Below, piece after piece: positions 1-13,760 of a stretch of 64,000 nt of DNA (its first letter is position 1; each line of letters starts with the position of its first letter). The position numbers were made by a program, and so were the translations under genes. Source of the stretch: Polytrichum commune (taxonomy: Eukaryota; Streptophyta; Polytrichopsida; Polytrichales; Polytrichaceae); assembly GCA_950295325.1 (NCBI GenBank), contig OX485804.1, positions 59,800,533 to 59,864,532 on the forward strand, given 5' to 3'. Under the pieces are notes generated by a model. That model searched no databases and was not told the DNA's origin. It was given only the letters and a program-made list of their open reading frames with translations.

Positions 1-365
1 GGAATAACATAAAGGAGATTTGACGACAATTTGAATTCATTCTCTCGTCATCTAGTACGCTAGTGTGGTCCACTCCACTTGGCCTTCCTGGGCGATGTGG
101 CAGGTGCATGCACCAGCATTCAACAAGTGGCATTAGAAGAAGAATAAAAATAAGACGGTGACACTCCACATGTTGATACATGGCGCAATGCGAGGACGTG
201 GGTTGACTTCTTTGGTGGATTGCATTGATGACAAATTCTGTGATATAAGGGAAAGAAATGTGACGATAAGGAGTGAGATTAGAATTACGAACATCCGTTC
301 TCTAGGGTTTCATGATATTAGAGAGTGTGTGACATTATGAGGGTTGATATTATGAAGTTTAGGGT
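1..365 (+). repeat. Dispersed repeat family A, copy 1 (window edge)
   Basis: Bases about 25-150 match the reverse complement of about 21975-22110 (shared block cgctagtgtggtccac). Bases about 200-360 match the reverse complement of 35898-36060 (shared block tctttggtggatt). It is probably a TIR-type element entering from outside the window. No intact ORF. Confidence 0.75.
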
Positions 366-367
366 GT

Positions 368-840
368 ACATGTCACCTATGTTAAATCGTAAGTTCCATG
401 TCTCAAACCATAGGTGTCTTATGCTAAACTATAGGCGTCCTACGTTTGACTATAATTGTTGTCCTATGTTTTACCATGTCACACCTTTCAAACTCAACAT
501 GGATGTGTTTCATCCTCCTAGTCACAGTTGCATTCGTCCATTATGGAATACAATGAGTGCACGCTTTCCAAGTTCACATGTTTGTCAACAACATATGAAA
601 GTTACATGTGCTTTACCATAGGTCATCTATGTTAAATTGTAGGCTCCTTGTGGCAACCCATAGGTGTCTTATGCTAAACTATAGGTGTCCGCTAAACTAT
701 AGGTGTCCTATGTTTAACTATAATTGTCGTCCTATGCTTCATCACGTGACACCTTTCAAACTCAACATGGATATGTTTTGTTCTACTAGTCCCACTTGCT
801 TTTATCCATTACAAAATACGATAAGTGCACGCTTTGCAAG
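368..840. repeat. Tandem duplication, ~250-bp unit
   Basis: The block with ctatgttaaat, ataggtgtcttatgctaaac and cctttcaaactcaacatgga appears at about 377 and again at about 626. The second unit has a short internal duplication (gctaaactataggtgtcc). The short ORFs here are repeat-derived. The A/G run at 838-872 follows. Confidence 0.8.
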
Positions 841-1339
841 AAAAAAGGAAAAAAGGAAAAAAGGAAAAAAAAGTCAATTTGTTTTACATTGGTATACAAA
901 TGTCCGTTTGCCAACTCCGGGCCATGCTTGCGTGGGTATGGTGTTAGAGTTGGTTTATTGCCTACATTAATAGGTGGCCCTTGGGCTACTTGTTACTATG
1001 TTTGTTAGTATTTTTAATTATTCTATTTTAATTTAAAATTTGTGTGGAGGTGTTGTGCGAGGGGTTTAGGATGATGTGTGTTAGATATCTGATAGATGTT
1101 TGTGAGAATCTTTCCATTAAGTTGTGTTTTTGGGGTGTTAATGGATTTTCACACTTCTTCCTCACTCCATTAACTAGTTCGATGCTAGTCACATCCAAGC
1201 CTTAAAAAATTTAAATTTAAATTTTTTTTTTTAAAACTCCCAAGCTAGTCCTTCATCCCTAGAATGCTCCTTCCACATATAATACCCTAAAACTTATGTT
1301 CAAGGCTTTGAAATTCGCTATGAACACTACCTACCAACT

Positions 1340-1735
1340 CACGTTTTGGGCCCGATCGGCCAACTTCTAGAGGTTGTTTCCACAAAAATAAGCTTGCATA
1401 TGACATCTCTAACCTTCTACCAACCCATGGTAGAGTTTTCAAGTCATTTTGAAGAGTTACATATCTATGACCAGCTAACGTTTTTTGGTCAAATCGGCCA
1501 ACTTCCAAAGGTGGTTTTTGCAAGCCAAGTCCAAATGTGCCCTCTCTTACCTTCTACCAACCTATGATAGAGTTTTTGCCCTAAACCCTAACCACTTTCA
1601 TGTTGCCAATCAGCTAGCATTTTTGGTTAATTCAACCAACTTCCGGGAATGGTTTTCGCAAACTAAGTCTGGATCTAACATCTCTAACATTCTACCAACC
1701 TATGGTACAATTTTCGGGTCATTCTGACCACTTGC
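1340..1735. repeat. Degenerate 139-bp tandem repeat, three units
   Basis: Units begin at about 1343, 1480 and 1620 and share ttttggtcaaatcggccaac, then catctctaaccttctaccaa. They are diverged and non-coding. Confidence 0.75.
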
Positions 1736-4436
1736 TCTGGACATCCTCCCATGAGCGTCACATCCGTGCATACCCACCCTCTCTACTTCCTAATGTATTT
1801 TTAGGTAATACATCACGTGTTGTCCAATGCACACGTTTAGTAACACATTCAACACCTTTGTCTTGTCAACAGTAACAACTATGTAAGCTTACCCATACCC
1901 AAAAAAAAGGATAATAAAGAGAAAACCAACCATGAGTATACTCTTCAAATCCTTCTTTCAGCACTTTACTACTTGTTTTCTAGGATTGTTGTCCGTCTGG
2001 ACTGCCACATATTTCCAGGATGCTACCCGTCCACATCTAGAACTCATAAGCATACACACCCTCTCTAAGAGTCTAAGCGTTCTTCGCACATGTGAACTAA
2101 GAGAGCCAAAAGGCTATGGGACAATCCTTATATACTTCAAAACAACTACCTACTAATAGGTTGCCACCCTGACAACTAGTTGTCATGGCACGTTTTTGCC
2201 CTTTGTCCAGTTCATGACTAGCTGGCACACTGAGGTCATAAAAAAAGGTCAACCATTAAAAGACTCACAATGCCATTTCAATAACTTTGGACCTACAAGT
2301 CATTTATTGACCAACTAAGTTACTAGGACCAAACAATTACTACTACCAAATAAATTGTTCAATAGAACAACAATATTAAATTAAATATTAAATTAAAATT
2401 AAAATTAAAAACCACTAGTGGATGGTCTAACAACTAATTGTATTGAAGACATATTTGACGTCAAATTGTAAACTGACATTTTTGGCCCTTTGATAATTTG
2501 TGACCAACTAGTCACTTTTTGATGGGTTGGTTTATTAAGGATATTTATGTTCTTAAAACACACTGCTAAATTCTACCTTAAGATGGGGTTGGGGATTTTG
2601 AGTTCTTTGAGGTTGCTGATGGTTATGCTCTTATTATGGTTGTGATGATAATGGGCGGTGTGACTCTCTACCCTTGTGTTGTTAGGAGGGATTGGAGCAT
2701 GGCATATTTTACAAGTTTTCTAGTAATCGCTTCTTGTGGAAATCTATCATTTCAATATGTAATTCCAAAAATTGTATTGTGATGTTTGGGTTTGGTGAAA
2801 AATGGGGTTTTGTTGTTGGTGGGATTCATAGTATCCATAGTCTTGCGGGCCATTTACAACGGGGGAGGTAGCATGTGCATGGAAGGAGCCATGATGAGAT
2901 GGTGTTGTCTAGTGTTCTCTCTTTGTATTTCCATGCATTAATGATTGCATAGCATTGTGTTATGGGGTAAGCAAGGAGTGTGTTAGCAAGTGCATGTATT
3001 GCTTTCTTGTGTCCATTGCTACAAATGTTTATGTGTATATTTGTGCAGCATGATAGTTGGTGAAGGCAATTCTCATTATGTTTTAATGTGCATTGGTTGC
3101 AGAGTGGTGGTATATTTTTTCTTAGGATTTGAATCTTCAGAATAGTTACCTAGGTATATGCCATATCGGTATTTCACCACTTGTGTAATTTGTGTGTTTG
3201 TGATCCAAAGTGCTTCCCACAAGAGGTTGGACCATTTGTGGCAGAGTTGGTTGTTGGTGAGCCATTAGTTAGCATTTTAAATTGTGTTCGAGGCTTGTGA
3301 GATTAGGGCAGCTATATATTATTTTTCAAATACATACTTTTAGGTTGCGTATTGAGTTGTCATGTTGGAAAGATGTGGGAGGTATGGTGTTTGGTATCCT
3401 ATAAGGTGGAAGGGGGTCTCTAGGATGCGTGGTTTTCTGTCCCGAGTTTGACTGGTTAGTCCCCCTCATCATTGCCTATGATATTTGTGTGGGCTCGGAT
3501 TTTTTTGATGTTGTTGGAGGTGGCTTTGATGGCAGTTGTTAATCGTATTTTGAATAGTTTATTTGGGTGGTTGTCTAGAAATGTGGAGTGTTGGATATGG
3601 TTTAGTAATAGAAATATGTTGTTAAGATTATCGGTAAATATGAATGCATATGTGATGTTATTTTTGGTATGTTTTATTGCGAGGAATAGTGGTTATAGTT
3701 TGGCTCTAAGGATGTTTGGGTAACCGGGTAGGTTGGCCAAAATGTTAATTTGTAGTGGTATGTTGATTACATTAAGGCCTGCTATGTTGCCAGTTTCTTG
3801 GTCGTCCAGGGGCGTGAATGAACCATTGGTGTAGTATGATTGGGTGGAGAGGGAAGGGGTTTGAGGGGAAGTACATTGGTGACACATGGGGGTTCCATTA
3901 GGGGAGGTAGTTGTAAGGTGTTGTGCCATTCTTTGGGTATTTTGTTGATGAGTTGATATGTTTGTGTCATGGGGTAGGTGGTGTTTTCTCGTTTGAAGGC
4001 TAGGGGTAAAGATTGTATGAATGTATTGATGTTTATGTTGTGGTGTTTGTAGATATGAGTAGAATGGTAGTGATTGAAGGTTCTTTAGTGTTGTAATACT
4101 TAGGCAATGAGGGGGAAGGTATGTATTCTATTGCAAGGGGGGGAATTGTTATGAGTGGTGTGGTTCCTTGTTGCAGCAATGGGTAAACGTGTTGTGTGAT
4201 CGATCGACATGGTTAATAATTAGTAGGGTGGAGTTGCGGGGTGTAAGTGTGCCACTATTCGGGCCCATTTTATGGCCATTGGCACTAAATTGGGATCAAC
4301 GAAGTGGGCAAGGCCATTTCCTTGCCATTGGTGGGAGAACACTGGGCGAATGGAGCCAAAAATATTGTCTTTCTTGTGTGGTGAATAATATCTAAGTGCT
4401 ACCGCACTCTACTACTCTAGAGAATTTATTGGTTTG
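1736..4436. other. Anonymous AT-rich DNA
   Basis: No gene recognised. The 2580-4170 part is strikingly T/G-rich on the + strand with few long open frames, and could be a decayed element read from the other strand. A low-complexity run of att/aaattaa lies at about 2365-2412. Confidence 0.6.
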
Positions 4437-4620
4437 AATCCGTCCTAATGTACTTTCGGTCCCATTAGGGTTAATAATTAGGTTCATGAGTAATGATTGG
4501 GTTTAGGGTTAAGAATTAATTTATGAGTAATAATTAGGCTTAGGATTAATATTTATTTTTATGAGTAATAATTAGGTTTAGGGTAAATACTTAGGCTTAT
4601 AGTTAATAATTAGGAGAATA
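4437..4620. repeat. Degenerate short tandem repeat (attaggtttagggttaataa type)
   Basis: Four to five imperfect units of about 45 bases, each with gagtaataattagg and a tttagggttaa-like part. It is not a telomere repeat, although ttagggttaa recurs. Confidence 0.7.
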
Positions 4621-7600
4621 AGTTTGATTAAGATTTCATCCAATTATAAATTGTCATTCAAGCTGTAAACTTTCATTTCAACGATTCTACATTCAAATTT
4701 GTAATTATGCATTCAACTGAGATAAGGATAGAAATACATACAATGCAAAAGATAGAAAAAATCAGAAATAAAAAGGAGCATGCATAAACTGAACAAGAAA
4801 CTTAGAATTTTAGTTAGCCATAAACAAAACACTTCAATACATTGACAAGTCTTCACTGAAACAAATATTCTAATAAAAAAACAACTTAAATATAAAAAAA
4901 TTATCAATTTTTTGAAATGATGACAACAAAAACTACATCCATACAAAATCTTAATATAAATGCCAAAAACATTTATAAGATATGGCTCAAAGAAGCTGGC
5001 CCTCTCAAATTCTAAAGCAGCAAATAAGTTTTCACTCTAACATTTATAACTTCTACATAGAAGCTCAAAAGTAAAAACATTTTAAAAAAAAACTCACAAA
5101 TTAAAATTAAAATTAAAAAACTTTGGCTTCCAAGAAAACTAAGAACATGAGCTTCAACTACTCAACATCTCAAAGCTATTGCAAAACAATTCTAGGAGAT
5201 ATTGCTTTGAAAAGTTGGCACTCGAAATTTGGTAGGATAGTTGATATCTCTTTACTCTAATATCTACAACATCTACATGCAAGCTTCAAAGTGAGAGAGC
5301 TTTAGCTTTTTTTTAAACTTATGATAAGATCTTTAACCACCCAGCATCTCAAAGCAAGTGCAAGATATGTTTAGGAGATATTGCTCTGAAAAATTAACAC
5401 TCTTAATTTAATATTATAGTTGATGCCTCTTCACTCAAATGTATATAACTTCCACACACCGACTCCAAACGGAACAAACCTTATCCTTTTGAAGAGTTGA
5501 AGACAAGATCTTCAAGCCCTCTAAATTTTAATGTGAATTCATAAATTTTCCAACATACCAACTTCGATTTAGAAGAACCCTTAGGTCATTTAGAAAATTT
5601 ACATCAAGGCTAACACTCCCCTAAAGTTTTGTAACCAAGTATTAATATCTCCACACAATATACAAGGAAAAAAAAGGAGCAACAACTTGCGGAAGGAATG
5701 ATGGCCAGAGGAAAGAAGTTTGCAGAAATGACCAAGGAGAAGAGGGGATGTCCGAGGTGATAAAAAATGGAGATGATAAGGTTTTGTGATGCCACAAATC
5801 AATTCTCACCATTTGCATACTTTCTACTATCCTCTAATGTTCTAAGTTTCTCATTGTTGGTAAGGTAATGGCTACATTAGATCATTCTCATTGGCCTTCC
5901 AGTCAACCACTGTGATTACCAATACGATATTAATATAATAATTATATCTACTAATAATATTCATCTAAGGAAAAGCCAAACTAGTTAATATATGATAATT
6001 CTACGTGATTAAGGCGACAATACCAAATATCCCAATGGTATTGACATTATTAAAATACTTAAAACTACCTAGAGCAGCACCCCGCGTTAGTAAATGCAAT
6101 ATATATATATATATATCATATCAATCACTCTAAAATCTATCATATTTTCATATCTATGGATTTTCAATCTACAACGACAATTTAAGGGCTAACACTGTGA
6201 TTTATTTTTCCTCAATAGTTTCAATGTTAATATGTCTTAAGAAATATTGATATTATTCTTACTTCATAAATATTTTTTTCTACTGTTTTATTCATTTTTT
6301 TTCTTTACATATAATTTCCTTCAATGTGTGTTTCCCTCGTGCAATGCCTTGATCTTCATGCACTGCAAATCCCATTTACATTTGTCTTATCATGTTCATG
6401 CTCAATGCGGTTCCCTTTCTCCTTGCTTGTGGGGGAGTAGGGGGGGCAAACCGTATGTATCACTAGTACGGATGTTTTTGTAGCAATTGATGGCCTTCCT
6501 CCACTTGATGCTTGGGCTTTTGGAGAGGTCTTCTAACCTTGGGTTGTTGTATTGAAGAGATGGGGAGTGCTTCCGGACGAGTGCATGAACTTCAATGCCG
6601 TTACTAATTGGCAATGGTTGGAGCCTTTGGCCACATAGAGTTTGAGTGAGTTGGTTCCTTTTTTAGGTGACACATTCATTGTGCATCCATGTCTAGGTCT
6701 TCTTCTTCCTAGGCGAGGCATTGTTACTTTGTGAAGTATTTTGTTTTCTTCTGTGTTGGGCTCCGATTTTCGTTATAGAATTCTTGATATTGCTCCTGGA
6801 CTCCTACTCCCTCTAGCTCACCATCTCTTCTCTGGAACTTGTCGGGGTTGAGCGATGTTAATATTGTTGTTGTGGAGCAATGCAAGTTCGACGTTGTGTT
6901 ATGGTTGATGGATTTGTGGTTGTTGGTGCCATGGTGATGAAGTTTGATTTTGCATCATGGTGGGTTAGTATGTTGTAGTAAGTGCTATTGCGAGGGCTTG
7001 TTCGGTGCAACATTTTCCGGATTGCAGTTTGTGTGACATGTGGTTGGAGAGGTGGCGTTGGCTACTTTTTGGTGTATTATTTTTGTTTGTTTTTTGTTTC
7101 AAGTTATATGTGTTCTCTTGATTGGTGGGTTGGGTGTCAAGCATGTGGGTTTGTCATCTCTCAAATGTTTGTAAATTAGAGGTTATTGCTTACTTGTGGT
7201 TGTTGGTGATGGCTTTGATGTTGTGGGACTAGGCTACCTTTGTTGTTGGTGGGTGCGGTGTCGTGGGATGTGCACAGAGGCATGTTGGCTGTTACAACTA
7301 GGTAGCAAATGTTGCTAATTTTATTGATTGTTGCCCAATTAATCTCTCAATCAAATCAGTCAAAGCAACATCTCAATCTCATACATTGAGATGAGCATGA
7401 GCAAATTTGGCATAGTGGTTACTTCGTGGTTGGACTGATAACATCTATGCGGGGAACTTTCCTCATAGGCATCAAATTCTTAAAACACAAAAGATTGTAA
7501 AAGTGAATAAACACAAAACATGTTTATGATTGTTTTTAGTATAGATTATTGCATTGACGAGATTCTTGTCTGGGCAACTTATGTCACCTTCATTAGTTGA

Positions 7601-10600
7601 TGACCCATTTGAAGTTGATTGTTCTTAAGCATGGGAAGATAACTAATTTGGATGGTATTGTTTTGGATTTCTTTCTTTTTAATTTTGTAGGAAATTCTAA
7701 TGAGATTTTGTTTTGTAAAATCATTTTAGTACTTCTTCCTATAATTATTGAGCAGTATAAATTCAAAAAATCTACCCATTAATTTCTTGAATAAGCCTAT
7801 ACCATCCATGTAGACCATGTGCTATGTGAATCTATATTACCATATAACAAAAGAAAACAATTAGTTAACACATATTAGATTGTGCCATGTGATATTGAGA
7901 TATAGACCTCTATTTACCAATGAACTAAGGTAATGGTTCATGTCATCACCAATTTATCCAAGGGAACGACATCCCATGCAACTTCGTCTTCTCTTGTACC
8001 CATAAACCTCAAACATATTGAACAATATATCACCCCGTATTATTTGACTACAAATTTTATATATATAAAAAATGTGGTTCCAAGTAATTTGTGATAAATA
8101 AAAGGTTGATTTAAGAATGAACTCGAAAATGAAAGAACCACACCCATTCCAAATTTAATTAATATCCAATCACTCAGTGACTTCGATTGCATATGATTAA
8201 CTTTAGGTCACATTCGTGACCTCAAACTAGTCCAAAACGATGTACTAACAATGCAACAAGGTTCACAAGTGGGATCATTAAAAACTATTACTATATTCAA
8301 AATCCTAAAATAGTATTGTTATCAATTGACAGTGAATTCTATTGAACCAACTTATGTCTTATTTCAATTCCATATGCAAAGTTTAGAAAGGTTGAAATTA
8401 TTATTCATAAATGACCCAAAACCAACATGGGAGTACGAGGTTAAGGTGGTGGACATTCTCGTGATCAACATACGTTTGTTGTGCAAATTTTAGGATGTTG
8501 GCTTTGGTAGAGGTCTTGATTTTAGCATTGTCTACCTTATGTGATTCGATTTTACAGTGCCTTGGAGTTTGGAGTGTTAAAATATTGAAATGTTGACTGA
8601 CTTTACTCATGTTTCAAAGAGGAAATAGAAGTGGTTTGGTCACATGTAACAATTGTGATCGAATGCACGGTTAAAGATCTAAGGGGTCCAATGTACGAAC
8701 TATCTACTCCATTTCTACAAGTCCGCACCAAGTCTTAAAATGATCCTATCCACTCTTTAATTAGGATGTCGAACTTGAATGACGGAGAACATAAAGATAT
8801 GGTCATATGTGACATTGATGGTCAATACGTTGAGTTTATACTTGCATCATAACTTACGCAAACAAATATTTGGTTATGTTGACGTATTCAACCCATTCAA
8901 ATTATGAACTTCATGAATGGATGACTTCTAAACATCGTCACTTTACATGATTAACTAAAATTGGAGGTATGCAGCTAAAATTTGTGCACGTTAAGGCTCG
9001 TGTGATAGGTCACTTAAACACATAGGGGTCAATACATACATGAGCCCATGTATGTATTTGAATATTATTTTAATTGTATTCCAAGATACATTTAATAATA
9101 TATGCAAGTTTGGACCTATGCTAAACAAGCCTGATGACAACATAGTAGTCTTGGCATGGGTCATATATCCATATGATTTACAAAATTCCAAGATTTGAAG
9201 ACTATTATGATGTGTAGTTGGTCATGTGTAGTTGGCATGTGTATTGGATACACGGCCTCTTACTTGTATTTTTGCTTGCACATGCACAAATCCCTCAATC
9301 ATTATGTGTCAGCCATTGGACTATTGGTAGTTGCCATATGGCAAGCAACCCACATACCACATAATGTGTCCTCCAAGAGGACCAAAATGTCTTGGTCCTC
9401 TTGGCCCTCTTCTAACTTGGCAAGGGCAAATTATGTTTGTATGTTTGTGATAGAAAGATGGGCATGTATGTAGATGGATAGACAATGGATATGTGGACCA
9501 TTTGAAAGGTCACAAAATGCTTGAAAATTCTTTTAAACCAATAAAATGTATTGTGTAGGATGTATCGTGAAGCCTACAAATAAGTACACATCAAAAAGTA
9601 TACAAAATTATGGTTTAAAATTTATAGAAAATTTATGAATTTCAAAAATACCCACCCATCCATTGCAATCTAGCCCCATACCCATGTTTGTCACCACCTT
9701 GTGAATTTTGGACATATGCACTTGTAATCTAGGCTAGACACCCCCTCTCGTGGTTGGGCCCCCACCAACACTAGTGAGGTAAAGGGGGTCTAGTAAGAAC
9801 TTGAACCTCATAGATTTTTGGTTACTTCATCTCATGTGAGTCCCTTCACACAAATTTGGGACCTCTATTACTAATTTTGGGGCCAATTTTTTTTTAAAAC
9901 ATAAATTTGTTCGATATAATTTTGTTGATTGCGTTTTCAACTTGGGTAATGTTGGTGGGGCCTAACTCAAAGAGGTGAGTGTCTAGTCACGGCATGCACT
10001 TGTGCATATAAGATATGTGGGAGTTAAGTGACTCAATGTTCTTGTTCTCCATCTTCTATTGATCGTATTTACGTCTTGAAGTTTGTGTTCCTTTAGAAAA
10101 TGTACGATGAAACATCGACAAAAATTGGGTTGAAAGTCGGACCTTCCCTTATTTAAGTAGGTTATTGGAAATGCATGTTTTGTGGTTCTTTAGCTAAATA
10201 CACAGGTCCTCCCAATTACATTCACTATGGAGTGTAGAATAATCAACAAAATTCTAAGTCATAGGCTAGTCTCTCTTAAACATGTGACTTTAATGATGTT
10301 TGTTCTTTGACAATCACCTAATCACACACCGATCAAATATAGGTGTCAAATGAAGAAAGTTAAGCACACAACACCTGCTTACCTTATCCCGATTTGCAAT
10401 ATACATATCAACTTGGAAGTAAGAAAAATTCATTAGATGAATTTGTTGTGTTTTAGCAAAGGATAAATCTTGGCACAATCAATGAATAATTGACAATTTG
10501 CTACTCAATGACCCAATTTTGAGAATGCAAAGGTCCATATTTGGGCCTCTTGACAAAAGAAGAGTAAAGAGCCTTCCCAATGGCGGAGAGCATCGTACAC

Positions 10601-11440
10601 AAATTACTTCACATGGTACTCTTGCACATGAGATCTTTAAAACAAGAGCTAATTCCTAAGAATCAATTGGATCTAAGAGCATTTGCACCTTTGTATGATA
10701 CTGCTCCCTTGGCAATGTTAGACCAATACATAGGTGATTACATGGTATCCATAATCAACATCTATAATGGTATCAAAATTGTAATACTAACCATATATTT
10801 CTTTTTGATAAGTATTTAGATGGGAGAATCTTTATATACTCAAATTAGTATTTGAGTCAATAACGTTTTAAATCGTATTGATACTAGAATAATTTTACCT
10901 AGATATGAAGATTCTTATATGGTATATAAACTCAAATGGGATAATAAACCAAAAATCTAGTATTATTTTATTGGTCTATATGTTATGTGTATGTGTGTGT
11001 GTAGACACACACATTGGTTGTGATGAGAGAATTTGGGGAGAAGACCACCACACTCTTCACCAATGGCCCAAGCTTGAACCTTAGATGAGAGTAGCATGAA
11101 GGTACAAGGGTTGACATCCTTTGTTGGAAACATAAGCTAACATGGTGAAGAAGATGACACCATACTTGAGAATATGAACATAGGACCCTATTTTAAAGTG
11201 GATGAGCTTGTGGAGTGCTAGGTAGAGGAGCCTTGAAACTATAGTGGCAAGCACACCGCCATTGTGTTCTCAATTGTTATTATGTAAGTAATTTGAAAAT
11301 CCCATATTTTGAGAAATACATCATCTATGTTTTAAGATGACAACTCGTGAGTGATAATTTTAGTATAGGAATGTGATAGGAAGCCGATATTTCTAGCTAT
11401 CTATTTATCTATCAATCAAGTATTCACGTAGAGACTAATG
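4621..11440. other. Anonymous AT-rich DNA, no gene seen
   Basis: Only short chance frames occur and no recognisable domain was found. A (TA)n run lies at 6099-6116. Bases 5150-5420 contain three loosely similar blocks (catctcaaagc...ggagatattgct) at about 5165 and 5345, which suggests an old tandem repeat. A (GT)n run lies at about 10987-11001. Confidence 0.6.
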
Positions 11441-11444
11441 TGGA

Positions 11445-12740
11445 GATGTAAGTGTTATGAAGAGAGCATTTTCTAACATTGAAAGAGGTTTCACATGGAT
11501 AGATAATTTTCTTTAATACTAATCAAATAGGACACCCTTTTCATTTTGGTCCTTTCAAATCACGTTCACCAACGTAGAGGAAGACGTGGTGGGATGTGTT
11601 AGTATTCGTTATGCCCCAAGTTTTCTTCTAAATTAGTGTTGGAGATGGATGTGGTGGCAATAGTGGAGATAATCTAAGGCACTTTCATGATACCTCAGTG
11701 AATCCAATATTTGTGAAAATTGGAACTTCCTACAACATTCTTGTCAATCTTCCAAATTTTAAGATTGCTATGGAATGACGTGGTCTACCCATTGTATCAT
11801 CGCCATTAGATGATTACAAATCTAAGAATGTGGTTATAAATTGAACACCTTCATAGTTCATAAAATTATCAAAGGTTTATGGGCAATGTGGACACCATGA
11901 AGACATGTGTTATGATGAGTTTGGAATATGGATATGTGCTAAATCACACATACAATGAAGCATATGCCCAGTCACAAGGTTGCCCTCCTCTAGTTCCCCA
12001 CCATTCCAAAAACAGTCAGTCGTTGACAACATCATGTGGAGCAGACAATATGGGGATAGTCATGAAATTGAGTCATATGCATAGGTGCAACATGTCGGAA
12101 CAACACATGCACATACAATTATATATTAGTCATATTATGTTCAATAATTTTACATGATTTGAGAAGGCCTATGTGATCACTCAAAGAGAAAGATTATCTT
12201 CACTTAGGGTTTTGGCCGCCTATAACTTTTGCATCTCAACTCTGATTCTAAAACTTGAAGTGATAGTTGTTGCAATTGATCGCAATTGTTGACTAAATGA
12301 GATGTTTCTCACTATGGTCTAGTGGCCCGTTTAGCTACAAGTGGATTCGGAAGCACTCACAATAAGGGGGGCAATAGGGTCAGTCACTTAAGTGGTTGAA
12401 AACTAGTGGTAAATCTACGCGGTTCTTGTGATACTTAGTGGAAGGCTTTAAGTATTATGAAGAGAGAAATTTCTAGCATTGAAAGAGGTTTGACGGAGAT
12501 AACTGGACCCTCTATATGTTAAAGCCAAATAGAACACCCGTTTCATTTTGGTCCCTTCAAATCACGTTGACAAAGATGTGGTGGCGATAGTGGAGATACT
12601 CTAAGGTGGTTAGATGACACCTCGATGGATCCCATATTTATGAAAGTTAGAACATGCTATGTGCAACATTCTTGTCGACCTTTCAAAACTCGAGATCGCT
12701 ATGGGAATGACACGGTCTATCCACTAACTATATCCACTAA
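11445..12740 (+). pseudogene. Possible decayed LINE ORF1-like fragment with duplicated segment
   Basis: The segment 11455-11790 recurs, diverged, at 12450-12740 (shared ttttcattttggtcc, tcaaatcacgtt and acattcttgtc). Translation near 11870-11945 gives KVYGQCGHHEDMCYDEFGIW, which resembles the zinc knuckle plus G-x-W-x-x-A end of plant LINE ORF1/DUF4283 proteins, but the first Cys of the knuckle is missing and stops surround it. The assignment is weak. It may be any gag-like remnant. Confidence 0.3.
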
Positions 12741-12989
12741 CCCACACGTTCTATCCACTAACCCACACAAGGCTTCCCACAATGAACAAGCAGTGAAACC
12801 GTATGTTCTGTTGAAGTGCATGTGAAATGAGAGTGTGAAAGCCTGGCTCGTCCAAAGTGAACGTGACAATGTGAGTGGGGACAGTAAGATAGCCCAAGAT
12901 AATTAGTGTACACTAATTACTTATGTTTTTGGGTTTAAAAAAGATACTTTGGGTAAATTGTTATAGCAATGCGTAACCCCAATCACGCT

Positions 12990-13180
12990 AATTAGACAAA
13001 ACATTGTAGTTATGCATGAACCGGTTGAGTTGAGAAATCACCGGCTGAAGTTCAAGACGTTAAGAAAATTACCAATCACTATGGAATATGCCTCAAAATG
13101 TAAAAAGAAAATCGATAGATCAGAACATGTAACCGGTTGGACTTGGAATCACTAGGATTATGAGTAGTGAATGGGGAGAA
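12990..13180 (+). repeat. Single dispersed copy of the 16-kb satellite unit
   Basis: Contains gaaccggttgag, gaagttcaagac, aaaattaccaatcact and catgtaaccggttgga in the same order as the units at 15460-16700. Confidence 0.75.
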
Positions 13181-13760
13181 CCGAGTACTACACTAAATAT
13201 GATATTTAGTGTCACCAATTCCAATTGTCTTGCTCAATATGAATTGCAAACTGCGGTATAGTGTCACCAACACTAAATGTCAACCGAACATTATTTGTGA
13301 TACTTTGTAATTTATTGGGGGAGTTATAAATTTACAGTGTTGCAATTAGTGTCACCTACCACATGATTTTTCATCCAAAATTCAATCATCCATGACTATG
13401 TTTCATCACAAGTTGATGGCAAGAGAAGGCAGGGTTTTGGCCAGTCGATGAACTCATCCATCATCCACGACAATACTTGTTCACCTATTCATAACAAGTG
13501 CCGTCCAAAAAAGTTACCATAGTGACATCAAATACCATATCACACAAAATACCATATTTAGTGTAGCTACAAATGAGCCGATGAAGTTTGAGAAACAACT
13601 ACACGAAATATCATATATTAGTGTCACTTCCTATCCGGAGTTACACATTCCTACATATTCTTATTAATAAATGTAAATTTCTACCAACCAATGACGTTAA
13701 TATTCTGTACTGTCCAAACAATCAATTCAACCTTCGTTGGTAAAAATAATAATTAAATGA
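13181..13760. other. Anonymous DNA with recurring tttagtgtcac motif
   Basis: No gene. The words tagtgtcac and actaaatatgatatttagt (an imperfect palindrome) recur, and related words occur in the following array, so this may be a diverged edge of it. Confidence 0.5.

Noticed and set aside
3472-3723. Plus ORF of 83 hydrophobic residues
   Set aside because: T/G-rich composition yields Phe/Leu/Val runs. No signal, domain or homologous neighbour supports it as a gene.
4385-4440. tRNA-like word ggtttgaatccg
   Set aside because: No cloverleaf can be formed with the flanking sequence.
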